Assembly: GCA_036518955.1 (NCBI GenBank)
Contig: DATDMG010000322.1
Location: 1-14,055, forward strand
Length of the DNA stretch: 14,055 nucleotides
Origin: DATDMG01 sp036518955
Lineage (GTDB): Bacteria > Actinomycetota > Actinomycetes > Actinomycetales > Kineosporiaceae
Reading direction: 5' to 3'
In this document: positions 6,531 through 14,055 of the stretch, piece after piece
How the letters are laid out: each line of letters starts with the position of its first letter
Position numbering within the stretch: position 1 is the stretch's first letter
The notes under the pieces: generated by a model
What the model saw: only the letters and a program-made list of their open reading frames with translations
Told to the model about the DNA's origin: nothing
Databases searched by the model: none
Translations under genes and position numbers: made by a program

Positions 6531-7555
6531 CGCGTCTTCTCCTTCTTCGGGTCGGGTTGCCAGCAGATGCTGATCGGGAAATCGGTGTAGGCCAGCAGGT
6601 TGACCGGATTTCCGGACGCCCTGGATGGTATGTGGGTGAGGAAGCTCTGCTGCCGGGTGATCGTGAGCTTGGCTGCGGTCATCCCGCTCGCGTTGCCCGC
6701 CAGGGCCGCCTCGTTGCTGCCCCGTGACAGCGATACCGTCCCGGGCTGCCGGAGAGGGGACAGTACGTCGACGACCGTTCCTGCGCTGAAGACGAGGGCG
6801 CCACCGTCGTCGGTTCTCAGGGCGAAGACCTGTGTGACCTTTCCCCCCGGTGTGCGGGTGAAGCGGGTGCCGCGGTCGCGCAGGATCTCGGAGGCGGCCT
6901 GGTAGCCCTTGGCCAGCTGACCGTCCAGGGCGACGCTGCGCCCAAAGCCGTCCTTGCCGGCCAGGTTCTTGACGTAGTGGTTGAAGTTCCGCTCGGCGAG
7001 CTCTCCCGGCCGGATCCTGAGGTCGCCGAAGTCAGTGACCGCCGTGGCGGCCGATGAGCCGTTGAGGGCGAAAGCCGGCGCCTGCACCCCGGTCGGGAGG
7101 GTGAGGGAATACGCGGCCAGCCAGGGAGAATTCTGATCTCGGCGGCTGAAGACCAGATAGGACTGGTTCGTGGCGACCACGTCACCGCGGAGCCGGGTGC
7201 TCGTTGCGACGAACCAGGGCTGTCCGGCGGCCGCGAACGGGATCGCGAAGCGGGGGTCGGTGCTGGCGAGCAGCGGCGGGGGCTGCTTGAGCAGCTTCCT
7301 GACCTGCATCTCGGCCGAACTTGCCCGCGCGAGCGGCGTTGTCTCGATCCTCGGCAAGCCGTCGAGGTCGGCCGCCGCGTTGACCTGGTTGTTCGCACCG
7401 TCGTAGGCGGTGAGGATGTCCCGGGCCTCGGTGCTGGACATCAGCGGCGCAGGGGCCGCCGGCGCGCCCGCGGCGGGTGCGGGGGACCCGCAGGCCGCCA
7501 CGGCAAGAAGGCACAGCAGGACGGCGCTGCTGACACCCGGGGCTCCGCTGGTCAT
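6518..7555 (-). CDS. secreted lipoprotein of the export cassette, possible immunity or accessory protein
   Basis: The 345-residue product begins with a short signal peptide (AVLLCLLAVA) and a lipobox, VAAC, with Cys22 as the lipidated residue. An Ala/Pro-rich linker to about residue 38 follows. The mature part has no catalytic motif I can name. Features such as ASTDPRFAIPFAAAGQPWFVA and SYLVFSRRDQNSPWLAAYSL resemble streptomycete lipoproteins of unknown function (my recollection is of the DUF8094 type; not checked). The start at 7555 overlaps the ABC 2 stop as ATGA, and GGAG lies five bases upstream of the ATG. The stop overlaps peptide A. The Lys-rich C-terminus (KKEKTRCSK) may partly reflect the need to hold that gene's ribosome site. 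An outer-face protein encoded between an exporter and its peptides could confer self-protection or assist release; this is inference. Confidence 0.9.
   Translation of the reverse strand: MTSGAPGVSSAVLLCLLAVAACGSPAPAAGAPAAPAPLMSSTEARDILTAYDGANNQVNAAADLDGLPRIETTPLARASSAEMQVRKLLKQPPPLLASTDPRFAIPFAAAGQPWFVATSTRLRGDVVATNQSYLVFSRRDQNSPWLAAYSLTLPTGVQAPAFALNGSSAATAVTDFGDLRIRPGELAERNFNHYVKNLAGKDGFGRSVALDGQLAKGYQAASEILRDRGTRFTRTPGGKVTQVFALRTDDGGALVFSAGTVVDVLSPLRQPGTVSLSRGSNEAALAGNASGMTAAKLTITRQQSFLTHIPSRASGNPVNLLAYTDFPISICWQPDPKKEKTRCSK
6539..6544 (-). promoter_or_regulatory. ribosome binding site of peptide A, inside the lipoprotein gene
   Basis: AAGGAG on the minus strand is eight bases before the ATG at 6530. 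The same bases encode the Lys-Lys-Glu-Lys tail of the lipoprotein, so ribosomes finishing that gene pass over the start of peptide A. Confidence 0.8.
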
Positions 7556-10545
7556 GACATCTCCGGCTGAGGTGAGGCCTCGGGTGACGTATGGGTCATC
7601 TGGCGCCGTACGAGGTGGTAGAAGAGCCCGGCAGGATTACGCAGGAGCTCAGCGGGTGGGCCGCATTCGGCGACCCGGCCCTCGGACAGGACGATGACTT
7701 TGTCGGCGTCCATCACGGTGCTCAGCCGGTGGGCGATCACGATCCGGCTCGCCTGCAGCTGCTGGGTGCTGCAGGTGATGATGCGCTGGGATTCGTTGTC
7801 CAGTGCGCTGGTGGCCTCGTCGAAGAACAGGATCCGGGGACGCCGGATCAGCGCTTGTGCGATGACGAGGCGCTGCCGCTGGCCTCCGGAGAGGGTGGAG
7901 GATTCTCCCAGAAGGGTGTGCATGCCCATGGGCATGTCTTCGATGTCCGCGCGCAGGCCCGCCAGGTCGGCGGCAGCCCAGGCCTCGTCCATGGTGAAGT
8001 TCTGCGCCCCGCAGATGGCCTGGAAGATGGTTCCGGTAGACACTTTGGTGTTCTGCAGGACGACGCCGCACTGGCGGCGGACGGCGGAAATGTCCAAGGA
8101 GGCCAAGTCCTGTCCGTCGTAGAGAACGGTCCCGTTCGTGGGTTTCTCGAAGCCGAGCAGTAGGCGCAGCAGCGTGGATTTCCCGCACCCGCTCGGACCG
8201 ACCACGGCGACGAACTCGCCGGGGCTGATTCGGAAGGAGACGTCGTTCAGTACGGGTGGCGCGTCCGGGGAGTACCCGAACGAGAGATGGCTGACCTCGA
8301 TCTGGCCGGTCAACTCACCCGGCATCTCATTGGCCTCGGAAACTTCCAGCGGCTCGGTGAGCACCGGCTCGAGCCGCCGGAACGTCGGCACAACCGCCAC
8401 GAGTGAGCTGATCGAGTTCGTGATCTGCATGACGGAGGCCAGCATCGTTGCGAAGGCTGTGCTGCAGGACAGGAACTGAGCTGTGCTCAGTGTTCCCGCA
8501 GCGGGCCCGGCCACGACGAGGTAGAACCCGAGCATGCACAGCGGGACGTAGCCGGCGTTGAACGCGGTGACCAGGTTGGCGTACCACGCGATGCGCTTCT
8601 GGTAGTCCTTACCCTGCACGAAGTCCGCGGCCCAGCTCGCGTAGGCGCGGCCCTCGGCTGCGGCCACTCGCAGTTTGGGCAGGCCGTTCAGGGTCTGGAA
8701 CACCTTGTTGTTCAGTCCGGCCCTGATCGTGATCCATTTAGTCTGCCACTTCATTTGCCGCACAGCGAGGGCAGCGTAGACCAAACTGCTGAGCGCGAGG
8801 AATCCCAGGTCGAGAAAGGCGAGCGGAACGCTGTAGAAAAACAGCAGACCCATGCTCGCGACGGCGAGGATGCCCGCCTGAACCACCACCGAGACAGTGC
8901 CGGCCAGCAGGTACTGAATGTTCCTGATGCCCAAGGCGGCAGTGGCCAGGTCGCCGGTGGAGAAGCGGGAGAAGAAGGTCGCCGGCAGGCGGAGCAGCCG
9001 ATCCCAGATCGCGCTCTGCAGGGTGGACTCGAAGCGCCCCTCCAGCCGCAGCAGGGCCAATGCCTGCAGCCACAGGAACGCCGCGGTGGTCAGGTTCGCC
9101 GCGACGAGCCCGAGACAGACCTGGACGATCATCCCGGCGTCGCCCTGGGGGACGAACCGGCCGAGCACTTCCCCGGTGGCGATCGGGGTCAGCAGGCCGA
9201 GCGCCGTGGTGACCAGCGCGCAGAGTCCCATCATCTGCAGGTCCGCCGCGCTACCGCGCAGCCCGAACAGCAGCAGCCGCCAGGTCGGCACCGGTTCCTC
9301 GGGCAGCGGCGGGTAGAACATCACCGCATAGGGCTGGAGCTGCGCCGCCACGCCCGCGGTAAGCCAGGTCTGCTCGCCGGTGGCGGGGTTGGTCGCCTGG
9401 TAGCGACCCGAGCGCCACCGCAGCGCGATCGGCGCAAGCTCCTCCCCTACGTAGGTGACCAGAGGGCCGATGTTGGTCCGCCACCAGGTCCCCTTCAGCC
9501 TGATGATCCGGGCCCGGAAGCGCGAGCGGAGGGCGACGCGCTCGATCCGGCCCACCCGGCCCGGGACATCCCCGGGACCAGGGTCGGCCACCGTGATCCC
9601 CAGTTCCCCGGCCACCAGCTTGCACGCCGCGACGACGGCGTCCTCATCGCGCGCGGTCAGGGCCGCCAGCGAGTTCAGGCTGGGCTGAATCACGGCGCGG
9701 AGTGCACGGTCGGCGGTGTCCCGGGCGCTCTGGGCAGCCTGCCGGCTCAGCGTGATCCGCTCGTCGTACGCCTGCTCGCGCTGCTCGACCGCGCGGTCCA
9801 CCCCGGACAGCAGCCAGGTCTGCGTCTGGTCCAGGGCATCCCAAAGGTCACCGCGTGACAGCCTGCCCGCGGTGGTGTCCACCCGCACCCGTGCTGCGGA
9901 CTCTGTGGTGATCCAGCCCTGCTCGGACAGGATCGCCCAGTTCCCCCTTCCGGCCCCGTACCGTTGCCAGGCGCACGCCGAGCCTCCGACCCGCACATGC
10001 CCTTCGAGCACGTGGATCCACGTGAGGCTGTCGGCGGGCCGGGCGTTGTCACCGGCGGCGAGGGAAAGTTCACGGCCCGGCTCAAGCCAGATAGCGTCCC
10101 GGGGGGGCAGGTCGCTGGAGAGGAACCCCAGCAGGGGAGTCAGGCCGCGGTCGACGCCGTCGGCCAGCAGGCGCTCGGCGGAGGAGAGCTCCTTCCCGTC
10201 ACGGTCTGCCTGCCATCGCCCCCGCTGCGTCCCGATCACCAGGTCGGTCCGGATGCTGCGAAGTTCACCACCTTCGTGCGGGCGGGCCAGAAGCGTGTGG
10301 TGGGGGCCCGGCAAGGGGGAGCACACGATGGCTCCGGCACCGATCGTTCCCAGGGGGTGCCAGCGCCCTTCCCCGTCAGCACGGACGGCGAACAGATCGA
10401 ACGAGCCTTTCGCCACCAGCCACAGAGTGCTGACCCCGGAAGTCGCCAGGGGGATGGTGCGCAGGTCGGAGGGCACGGTCTCACCGAGGTGCCCCAGCCA
10501 CGGTGCCTGATCGAGGCCTGTGGTCCGGGCGGAGGGATATGTCAT
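7552..10545 (-). CDS. NHLP-type bacteriocin export ABC transporter, permease/ATPase subunit with N-terminal regulatory-like extension (ABC 2)
   Basis: This 997-residue protein has three parts. Residues 1 to about 340 are soluble; 155-230 read like a beta-roll (AIWLEPGRELSLAAGD, then TWIHVLEGHVRVGG), similar to cupin or cyclic-nucleotide-binding folds seen in this subfamily. A helical, charged stretch at about 245-285 follows. Permease helices span about 425-720. The ATPase has Walker A GPSGCGKST (783-791), LSGGQ (885-889), Walker B RILFFDE (904-910) and His939. It has no C39 domain, so it should act with ABC 1. The ATG overlaps the ABC 1 stop as TGATG, with AAGGAA a few bases upstream, and its own stop overlaps the lipoprotein start as ATGA. 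The subfamily call is strong from architecture and neighbours; a ligand for the N-terminal part is not evident. Confidence 0.95.
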   Translation of the reverse strand: MTYPSARTTGLDQAPWLGHLGETVPSDLRTIPLATSGVSTLWLVAKGSFDLFAVRADGEGRWHPLGTIGAGAIVCSPLPGPHHTLLARPHEGGELRSIRTDLVIGTQRGRWQADRDGKELSSAERLLADGVDRGLTPLLGFLSSDLPPRDAIWLEPGRELSLAAGDNARPADSLTWIHVLEGHVRVGGSACAWQRYGAGRGNWAILSEQGWITTESAARVRVDTTAGRLSRGDLWDALDQTQTWLLSGVDRAVEQREQAYDERITLSRQAAQSARDTADRALRAVIQPSLNSLAALTARDEDAVVAACKLVAGELGITVADPGPGDVPGRVGRIERVALRSRFRARIIRLKGTWWRTNIGPLVTYVGEELAPIALRWRSGRYQATNPATGEQTWLTAGVAAQLQPYAVMFYPPLPEEPVPTWRLLLFGLRGSAADLQMMGLCALVTTALGLLTPIATGEVLGRFVPQGDAGMIVQVCLGLVAANLTTAAFLWLQALALLRLEGRFESTLQSAIWDRLLRLPATFFSRFSTGDLATAALGIRNIQYLLAGTVSVVVQAGILAVASMGLLFFYSVPLAFLDLGFLALSSLVYAALAVRQMKWQTKWITIRAGLNNKVFQTLNGLPKLRVAAAEGRAYASWAADFVQGKDYQKRIAWYANLVTAFNAGYVPLCMLGFYLVVAGPAAGTLSTAQFLSCSTAFATMLASVMQITNSISSLVAVVPTFRRLEPVLTEPLEVSEANEMPGELTGQIEVSHLSFGYSPDAPPVLNDVSFRISPGEFVAVVGPSGCGKSTLLRLLLGFEKPTNGTVLYDGQDLASLDISAVRRQCGVVLQNTKVSTGTIFQAICGAQNFTMDEAWAAADLAGLRADIEDMPMGMHTLLGESSTLSGGQRQRLVIAQALIRRPRILFFDEATSALDNESQRIITCSTQQLQASRIVIAHRLSTVMDADKVIVLSEGRVAECGPPAELLRNPAGLFYHLVRRQMTHTSPEASPQPEMS

Positions 10546-12845
10546 CAGGTTTCCTTGATCAGGGTCGCGTAGGGGCCACCGGCGTGCAGGAGCTCCTCGT
10601 GACGGCCACGCTCCACGACGCGGCCGCGGCTGAGCACCAGGATCTCGTCACTGTCACGGATCGTGGACAGCCGGTGGGCGATCACCACGGTCGCGCAGCC
10701 GCGGCGCCGGAGGTTGGCCGTGATGCGCCGCTCGGTCTCGGCGTCCAGCGCACTGGTCGCCTCATCCAGCACCAACACACTGGGCGAGCGCACCAGCGCC
10801 CGGGCGATCTCCAGGCGCTGCCGCTGGCCGCCGGAGAGGTTGCGGCCCTCCTGTTCGACCTTGCTGCGGATGCCGCCGGGGCGGCCGGAGATCACGTCGT
10901 AGATCTCGGCGTCCTTCAGGGCTGCGACGACCTCCTCGTCGGTGATGGTGGTGTCCCACAGGGTTACGTTGTCCCGCACGCTGCCCTCGAACAGGAAGAC
11001 CTCTTGGTCGACGAACGCGACCGACGCGGCCAGGACGCTGCGCGCGATCCCGGTCCGGGGCATCCCGTCGATGGAGACTGCGCCGCTCCAAGGCTGGTAC
11101 AGACCTGCCAGCAGCCGCGAGGCCGTGGACTTACCGCTACCAGACCCTCCCACCAGCGCGACCTGCTCACCAGGGCTGACACTGAGGGTGAATTCCACCA
11201 GCAAGGGCTCTTCCAGGCGGCTGTAGCCGAAGGTCACCTGGTCGAACCTGACCCGCCCGGTGAGCCGGTGGACCCGCTCCGGCTCGGCGGCGCCGTCGCC
11301 CTCGGGAGGGAAGTTCTCCACATCGCGCAGGCGCAGCACCTCCACGCCGAAGTCCTGCATCTGCCCGGCGATGGCGGTCAGGTTCGTGATCGGCCGGTTG
11401 AACGACGTCATCAGCCCCTGGAACGCCACCAGCAGCCCGACCGTGAGGTGGCCCCTGACTGCCTGGAGGCCGCCGATGAGGAGGATCATGGCACTGTTCA
11501 GGGGCGCCAGCGTCGGGGCGACGACCCCCAGCACCGTGGTCGGCACGCCGATCCGCTGTGAACCCGTGAGCACCTTGGCATACAGGGAGGCCCATTTACG
11601 AAAGTACTCGTTCTCCCCTCCGGTGGCCTTCAGGGTCTCAATGAGCTGCAGCCCCTTGTAGGACGCCGAGAGCAACTGCGCCTGATCGTTGGCAAGCTTG
11701 TTCACCCCAGTGGAGCGAACCCGCGTGACGAGACGCAGGGCCAGGATATTGAACAGCGCCATGGCCGCGCCGAGCGCAGTGAGCGGCGGGCTGTACGTCC
11801 ACATCAGCGTCGCATACACCAGCACGGCACCGGCATCGACCGCGAAGCCGGCCAGATCACGCGAAAGGACCTCCGCCACGTGCTCGTTCGAGGCCATCCT
11901 GTTGCTCACGTCGGCGACACTGCGCTGGCCGAAGAACTGCACGGGCAGCCGCAGCACATGCCGCAGAAACCGGGCGCTGCTCAGCGTGGCGCTGGTCAGC
12001 TGGGCCCGGGCCAGGAACGACTGGCGCAGCCACGTCAGCGCCACGGTTGCCGCCACGGTGCAGCCCATCAATGAGGCGAACGTCAGCAGGAACGAGGTAT
12101 CGCCGCCCACCAGGATCAGGTCCACGTAGGCACGGGTCAGCGCCGGAACGGCCAGACCGAGCAGGATCAGCAGAATGCTCGCGACCGCCCCGAGAAGCAC
12201 CAAGGTGCCCGTCCCACGCAGGCGGGACGGCATCCCGGCCACGACGCTGGGACGGCGCCCGCCACGGCTGAACGTCCCGCTCGGGGTCATCAGCAGGGCG
12301 ACCCCAGTGAAAGCCTCGTCAAACTCGTCCATCGGCAGCACCCGGCGGCCCTGCGCAGGGTCGTTCAGGTAGGCCACCGGCTTGCCCCACCGGCGCCCGA
12401 ACCCCTCGATCACCAGGAAGTGGTTGAACTCCCAGAACACGATCACCGGGGGCTTCACGGCGGCCACGGCATCGACGCCGAGCTGCATCCCCTTGGCGAT
12501 CAGGCCATACGTCCGCGCCGCCCGCAGCACGTTGGACGCCTTCGATCCGTCCCGCGAAACCCCGCAGGCCACCCGCAGCTCCTCCAGCGAGACGAACCGG
12601 CCGTAGTAGCTCAGGATCATCGACAGGCTCGCGGCACCGCACTCCACCGCCTCCATCTGCAGGACGGTGGGCGTCTTGACCCTCCGCGGGGATCGGCTGT
12701 CCGGCCCCGGCGCCAGGTCTCCCGGGAAGGCTGCTCCCGCGACGTGGCCGTGACGCCCGCGACGCGCGGGGCGGCTCATGGATGCGCTGGGGTGCTGCAC
12801 GGTGCCCAGGCCAGCCGGGTTGAGGTCCTGCCCGATGGCGGCCAT
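10545..12845 (-). CDS. NHLP-type bacteriocin export ABC transporter, C39 peptidase/permease/ATPase subunit (ABC 1)
   Basis: The 766-residue product carries an N-terminal C39 peptidase (about 57-188) with Cys69 in MEAVECGAASL, His142 in FNHFLVIEG and Asp162 in LNDPAQG. Permease helices lie at about 213-495. The ATPase has Walker A GGSGSGKST (566-574), LSGGQ (670-674), Walker B VLVLDE (690-695) and His724. It should cut double-glycine leaders and export the core. I chose the ATG at 12845 because it overlaps the stop of the HlyD-like gene as TGATG, matching the rest of the operon; an upstream ATG at 12950 would place 106 bases inside that gene. An internal ATG at residue 23 is possible since the first 55 residues are non-conserved. 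It shares long, nearly identical ATPase segments with ABC 3 (RSPSVLVLDEATSA), which marks the two as duplicated paralogues. Confidence 0.96.
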   Translation of the reverse strand: MAAIGQDLNPAGLGTVQHPSASMSRPARRGRHGHVAGAAFPGDLAPGPDSRSPRRVKTPTVLQMEAVECGAASLSMILSYYGRFVSLEELRVACGVSRDGSKASNVLRAARTYGLIAKGMQLGVDAVAAVKPPVIVFWEFNHFLVIEGFGRRWGKPVAYLNDPAQGRRVLPMDEFDEAFTGVALLMTPSGTFSRGGRRPSVVAGMPSRLRGTGTLVLLGAVASILLILLGLAVPALTRAYVDLILVGGDTSFLLTFASLMGCTVAATVALTWLRQSFLARAQLTSATLSSARFLRHVLRLPVQFFGQRSVADVSNRMASNEHVAEVLSRDLAGFAVDAGAVLVYATLMWTYSPPLTALGAAMALFNILALRLVTRVRSTGVNKLANDQAQLLSASYKGLQLIETLKATGGENEYFRKWASLYAKVLTGSQRIGVPTTVLGVVAPTLAPLNSAMILLIGGLQAVRGHLTVGLLVAFQGLMTSFNRPITNLTAIAGQMQDFGVEVLRLRDVENFPPEGDGAAEPERVHRLTGRVRFDQVTFGYSRLEEPLLVEFTLSVSPGEQVALVGGSGSGKSTASRLLAGLYQPWSGAVSIDGMPRTGIARSVLAASVAFVDQEVFLFEGSVRDNVTLWDTTITDEEVVAALKDAEIYDVISGRPGGIRSKVEQEGRNLSGGQRQRLEIARALVRSPSVLVLDEATSALDAETERRITANLRRRGCATVVIAHRLSTIRDSDEILVLSRGRVVERGRHEELLHAGGPYATLIKET

Positions 12846-13648
12846 CACGGCATCACCCAGTCGATCGGCTTGAGGGGAGCGAGGTATACAGCTGCGTCGA
12901 CCAGCGTCCGCGAGTCGATCCGGTACGGCGGGCCGGATTGGGTCGACCACTGGTAGCCGCTGGGTGTCGCGGCACGCAGCAGCCTGACGACCACCTTCTG
13001 GGGCTGACCTTGAAGGGAGAACTGCTCGCCGAGCTGAGGGTCACCGACGAAATCGGTGATCTGCTGCTTACTCTCGCCGAACTGGCTGATCGACGTCACC
13101 ACCCCGCGCAGGACGCCGTACTGCTGGGCCGGCGCCGAGCGCACAGCGAGATCTACCGCACTTCCCCTGCGCACCTGGGCCGAGTCGGTGGCCTGCAGGT
13201 ACAGCACTGCCACGAGCTGGTCGTCATGGCCGTCGATCCGCTCCACCTCGGCGAGATCGGTCCCGGTGGTTACCACCTGGCCCAGCTTGCCCAGCACCGC
13301 GATGGCACGCCCTCCCGTGATCGCCTTGACCACCTGGGGTCGTTTGGCCACCTCCACGCTGAACAGCGGGGCGCCGGCGGGGAATGTGCTGCCCGGGCTG
13401 ACGAAGACTCCCGTGATCTGACCTGATACCGGGCTCCGCAGAGCGAAACTGCCCTGCGGGTGCGTCAGGATGCCGACCCCTGCGACCCGGTGCGGAAGCT
13501 CAGCAGTCACCGCCCAGACCCCGCCAGCCACCACCAGCACGCCGACGACCACGAGCCCCAGCCACGCCCGTGGACGGGCCAGAGCGGCCGGCGCGTCGAG
13601 TTCATCACCCTGGTTGAGCTTGGCCAACGCCTTGCTCCGGAACTTCAC
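12845..13648 (-). CDS. HlyD-like secretion protein of NHLP bacteriocin system
   Basis: The 267-residue product has a short cytoplasmic N-terminus and one membrane helix at about 28-48 (LGLVVVGVLVVAGGVWAV). Next comes a lipoyl/barrel-sandwich-like region, from RVAGVGILTHPQGSFALRSP to about residue 140, with SPVSGQITGVFVSPGSTFPAG typical of membrane-fusion adaptors. The C-terminal half is beta-rich and ends IDWVMP. It lacks the long coiled-coil hairpin of Gram-negative HlyD proteins, as expected for a monoderm host. I chose GTG at 13648 because AAGGAGGA (13665-13658) ends nine bases before it; the in-frame GTG at 13657 directly abuts that site. It is the first clear gene of the cassette and overlaps ABC 1. 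Its likely role is to extend the exporter across the cell envelope. Only one such gene serves two exporter pairs in this window. Confidence 0.92.
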   Translation of the reverse strand: MKFRSKALAKLNQGDELDAPAALARPRAWLGLVVVGVLVVAGGVWAVTAELPHRVAGVGILTHPQGSFALRSPVSGQITGVFVSPGSTFPAGAPLFSVEVAKRPQVVKAITGGRAIAVLGKLGQVVTTGTDLAEVERIDGHDDQLVAVLYLQATDSAQVRRGSAVDLAVRSAPAQQYGVLRGVVTSISQFGESKQQITDFVGDPQLGEQFSLQGQPQKVVVRLLRAATPSGYQWSTQSGPPYRIDSRTLVDAAVYLAPLKPIDWVMP

Positions 13649-13653
13649 AGCAC

Positions 13654-13815
13654 TCACTCCTCCTTGATGATGGCAACGGGCGAGCCGCGCGTCGTGGGAG
13701 GAACCTCAACGGGCCTTCCGGTTACGGCACGGGCAACGCCGTAGTGGTTGATGCGGACGGGCGACCGGAGCCGCGGGAGGTACGCCGGGTATATCAAGCG
13801 GCAGGCCGTCGGCAT
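13654..13815 (-). CDS. possible small ORF upstream of the HlyD-like gene (53 aa, unknown)
   Basis: A minus-strand frame from ATG 13815 to TGA 13656-13654 ends on the ribosome site of the HlyD-like gene (its last codons are AAG GAG GAG TGA). Codon third positions are mostly G or C, and the frame stays open about 20 codons further upstream, from 13876 (RTYVWPPLNEDRRL). The peptide includes RLIYPAYLPRLRSPVRINHY and ends VAIIKEE. I recognise no family, and there is no double-glycine motif, signal peptide or membrane helix. No ribosome site precedes the ATG, and the upstream in-frame codons lack a usual start, so it could also be the tail of a decayed gene. If real, it would be coupled to the exporter operon as a regulator or leader peptide. 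Confidence is low. Confidence 0.3.
   Translation of the reverse strand: MPTACRLIYPAYLPRLRSPVRINHYGVARAVTGRPVEVPPTTRGSPVAIIKEE
13658..13665 (-). promoter_or_regulatory. ribosome binding site of the HlyD-like gene
   Basis: AAGGAGGA on the minus strand is a near-complete Shine-Dalgarno sequence nine bases upstream of GTG 13648. It favours that start over GTG 13657, which would leave no spacing. Confidence 0.8.
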
Positions 13816-14055
13816 CCGTCGGGCCGAAAGCCGGCGGTCTTCATTCAGCGGGGGCCAGACGTACGTGCGGGGGTGAGTTCCTCACCCGGCTGGATCCCCT
13901 GCAGCGCGTGAAGGAACACGCCAACACGGTTAGCACGGTATTAAGCCTGGAGGATGCCGCCACCCAGCTCGGGCCACACATCCCCAAGCGGGGGTTGGGC
14001 GCGGACCGCCGACCCTTGGCCAGAAAGCCCTGTGACAGCGAAGACGGAGGCTGGG
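13816..14055. other. upstream region of the export operon, no defended gene
   Basis: The stretch to the right edge holds no recognised gene. A plus-strand frame is open from 13752 to the window end and reads, in part, EFLTRLDPLQRVKEHANTVS and LSLEDAATQLGPHIP, which looks protein-like. It has no convincing start and includes a rare TTA codon. On the minus strand a frame reads LGDVWPELGGGILQA and stops at TAA, then continues VFLHALQGIQPGEEL to a second stop; that could be the end of an upstream gene. The two readings are antisense to each other, so at most one is likely real. The operon promoter should lie here, but I find no clear -35/-10 pair; TTAATACC near 13936-13943 and TTGATATACC near 13788-13797 on the minus strand are the only AT-rich candidates. 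Confidence 0.4.
13871..13887. repeat. perfect 7-bp inverted repeat upstream of the export operon
   Basis: GGGTGAG and CTCACCC are separated by three bases. It lies about 220 bases upstream of the HlyD-like start, a place where an operator or an RNA hairpin in the leader could sit. Close by, CACGGT occurs twice in the same direction (13925-13930 and 13934-13939), nine bases apart. A 17-bp GC-rich palindrome can also arise by chance. Confidence 0.3.

Noticed and set aside
8755..9858. Long plus-strand open frame inside ABC 2 (367 codons)
   Set aside because: It is antisense to a conserved gene, rich in Arg, Gln, Gly and Pro with no motif, as expected for the complementary frame of GC-rich coding DNA. 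The same applies to 10503-11561 plus, 2279-3106 plus and 2361-3488 minus.
10545..12950. An 801-residue version of ABC 1 starting at 12950
   Set aside because: It would lie 106 bases inside the HlyD-like gene. The ATG at 12845 overlaps that gene's stop in the style of the other junctions, and the extra residues resemble no part of the family.
1..14055. CRISPR array, tRNA or rRNA genes, insertion sequences
   Set aside because: No regularly spaced repeats, no tRNA-like or rRNA-like sequence and no intact transposase were seen by eye on either strand.

Overview
The window is GC-rich DNA with actinomycete traits: strong third-position G/C in coding frames, GTG and TTG starts, Shine-Dalgarno sites, and tightly overlapping genes. 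A Streptomyces-like or related filamentous actinobacterium fits best, but the genus cannot be fixed from this sequence. Every well-supported gene is on the minus strand, so the natural reading order runs from high to low coordinates.

The main content (13648 down to 1586) is one long export cassette of the NHLP/NHLM type, the family of bacteriocin and RiPP exporters. In transcription order it encodes: an HlyD-like secretion protein; a C39-peptidase/permease/ATPase (ABC 1); a permease/ATPase with a long N-terminal soluble extension (ABC 2); a lipoprotein; two short precursor-like peptides, here called A and B; a second C39-peptidase/permease/ATPase (ABC 3); and a second permease/ATPase without the N-terminal extension (ABC 4). 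Neighbouring frames overlap by 1 to 13 bases in most places. The exceptions are short gaps around the two peptides. This implies translational coupling and probably one operon.

The most interesting part is 6059-6530. It holds two small genes (55 and 67 codons), each with a strong ribosome binding site. Each has an acidic leader ending in an ELD-type double-glycine motif (ELDQLAAG and ELDLIAGG), the kind of site C39 peptidases cut. The predicted cores are unrelated, have no cysteine, and both end in aromatic-Leu (PYL and LWL). The likely model is that ABC 1 and/or ABC 3 remove the leader and export the core with ABC 2/ABC 4 and the HlyD-like protein, while the lipoprotein acts at the membrane, perhaps in self-protection. 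No RiPP maturation enzyme is recognisable in the window, so the cores may be unmodified or modified by enzymes encoded elsewhere.

The left edge (1-509) carries the start of a minus-strand FAD/NAD(P)-binding protein that runs out of the window. Positions 510-1585 hold no gene I can defend, only an imperfect hairpin and possible decayed coding sequence. Upstream of the HlyD-like gene (13649-14055) are a possible 53-codon ORF, a perfect 7-bp inverted repeat, and a weak plus-strand open frame reaching the window edge; the operon promoter probably lies here but I could not place it.
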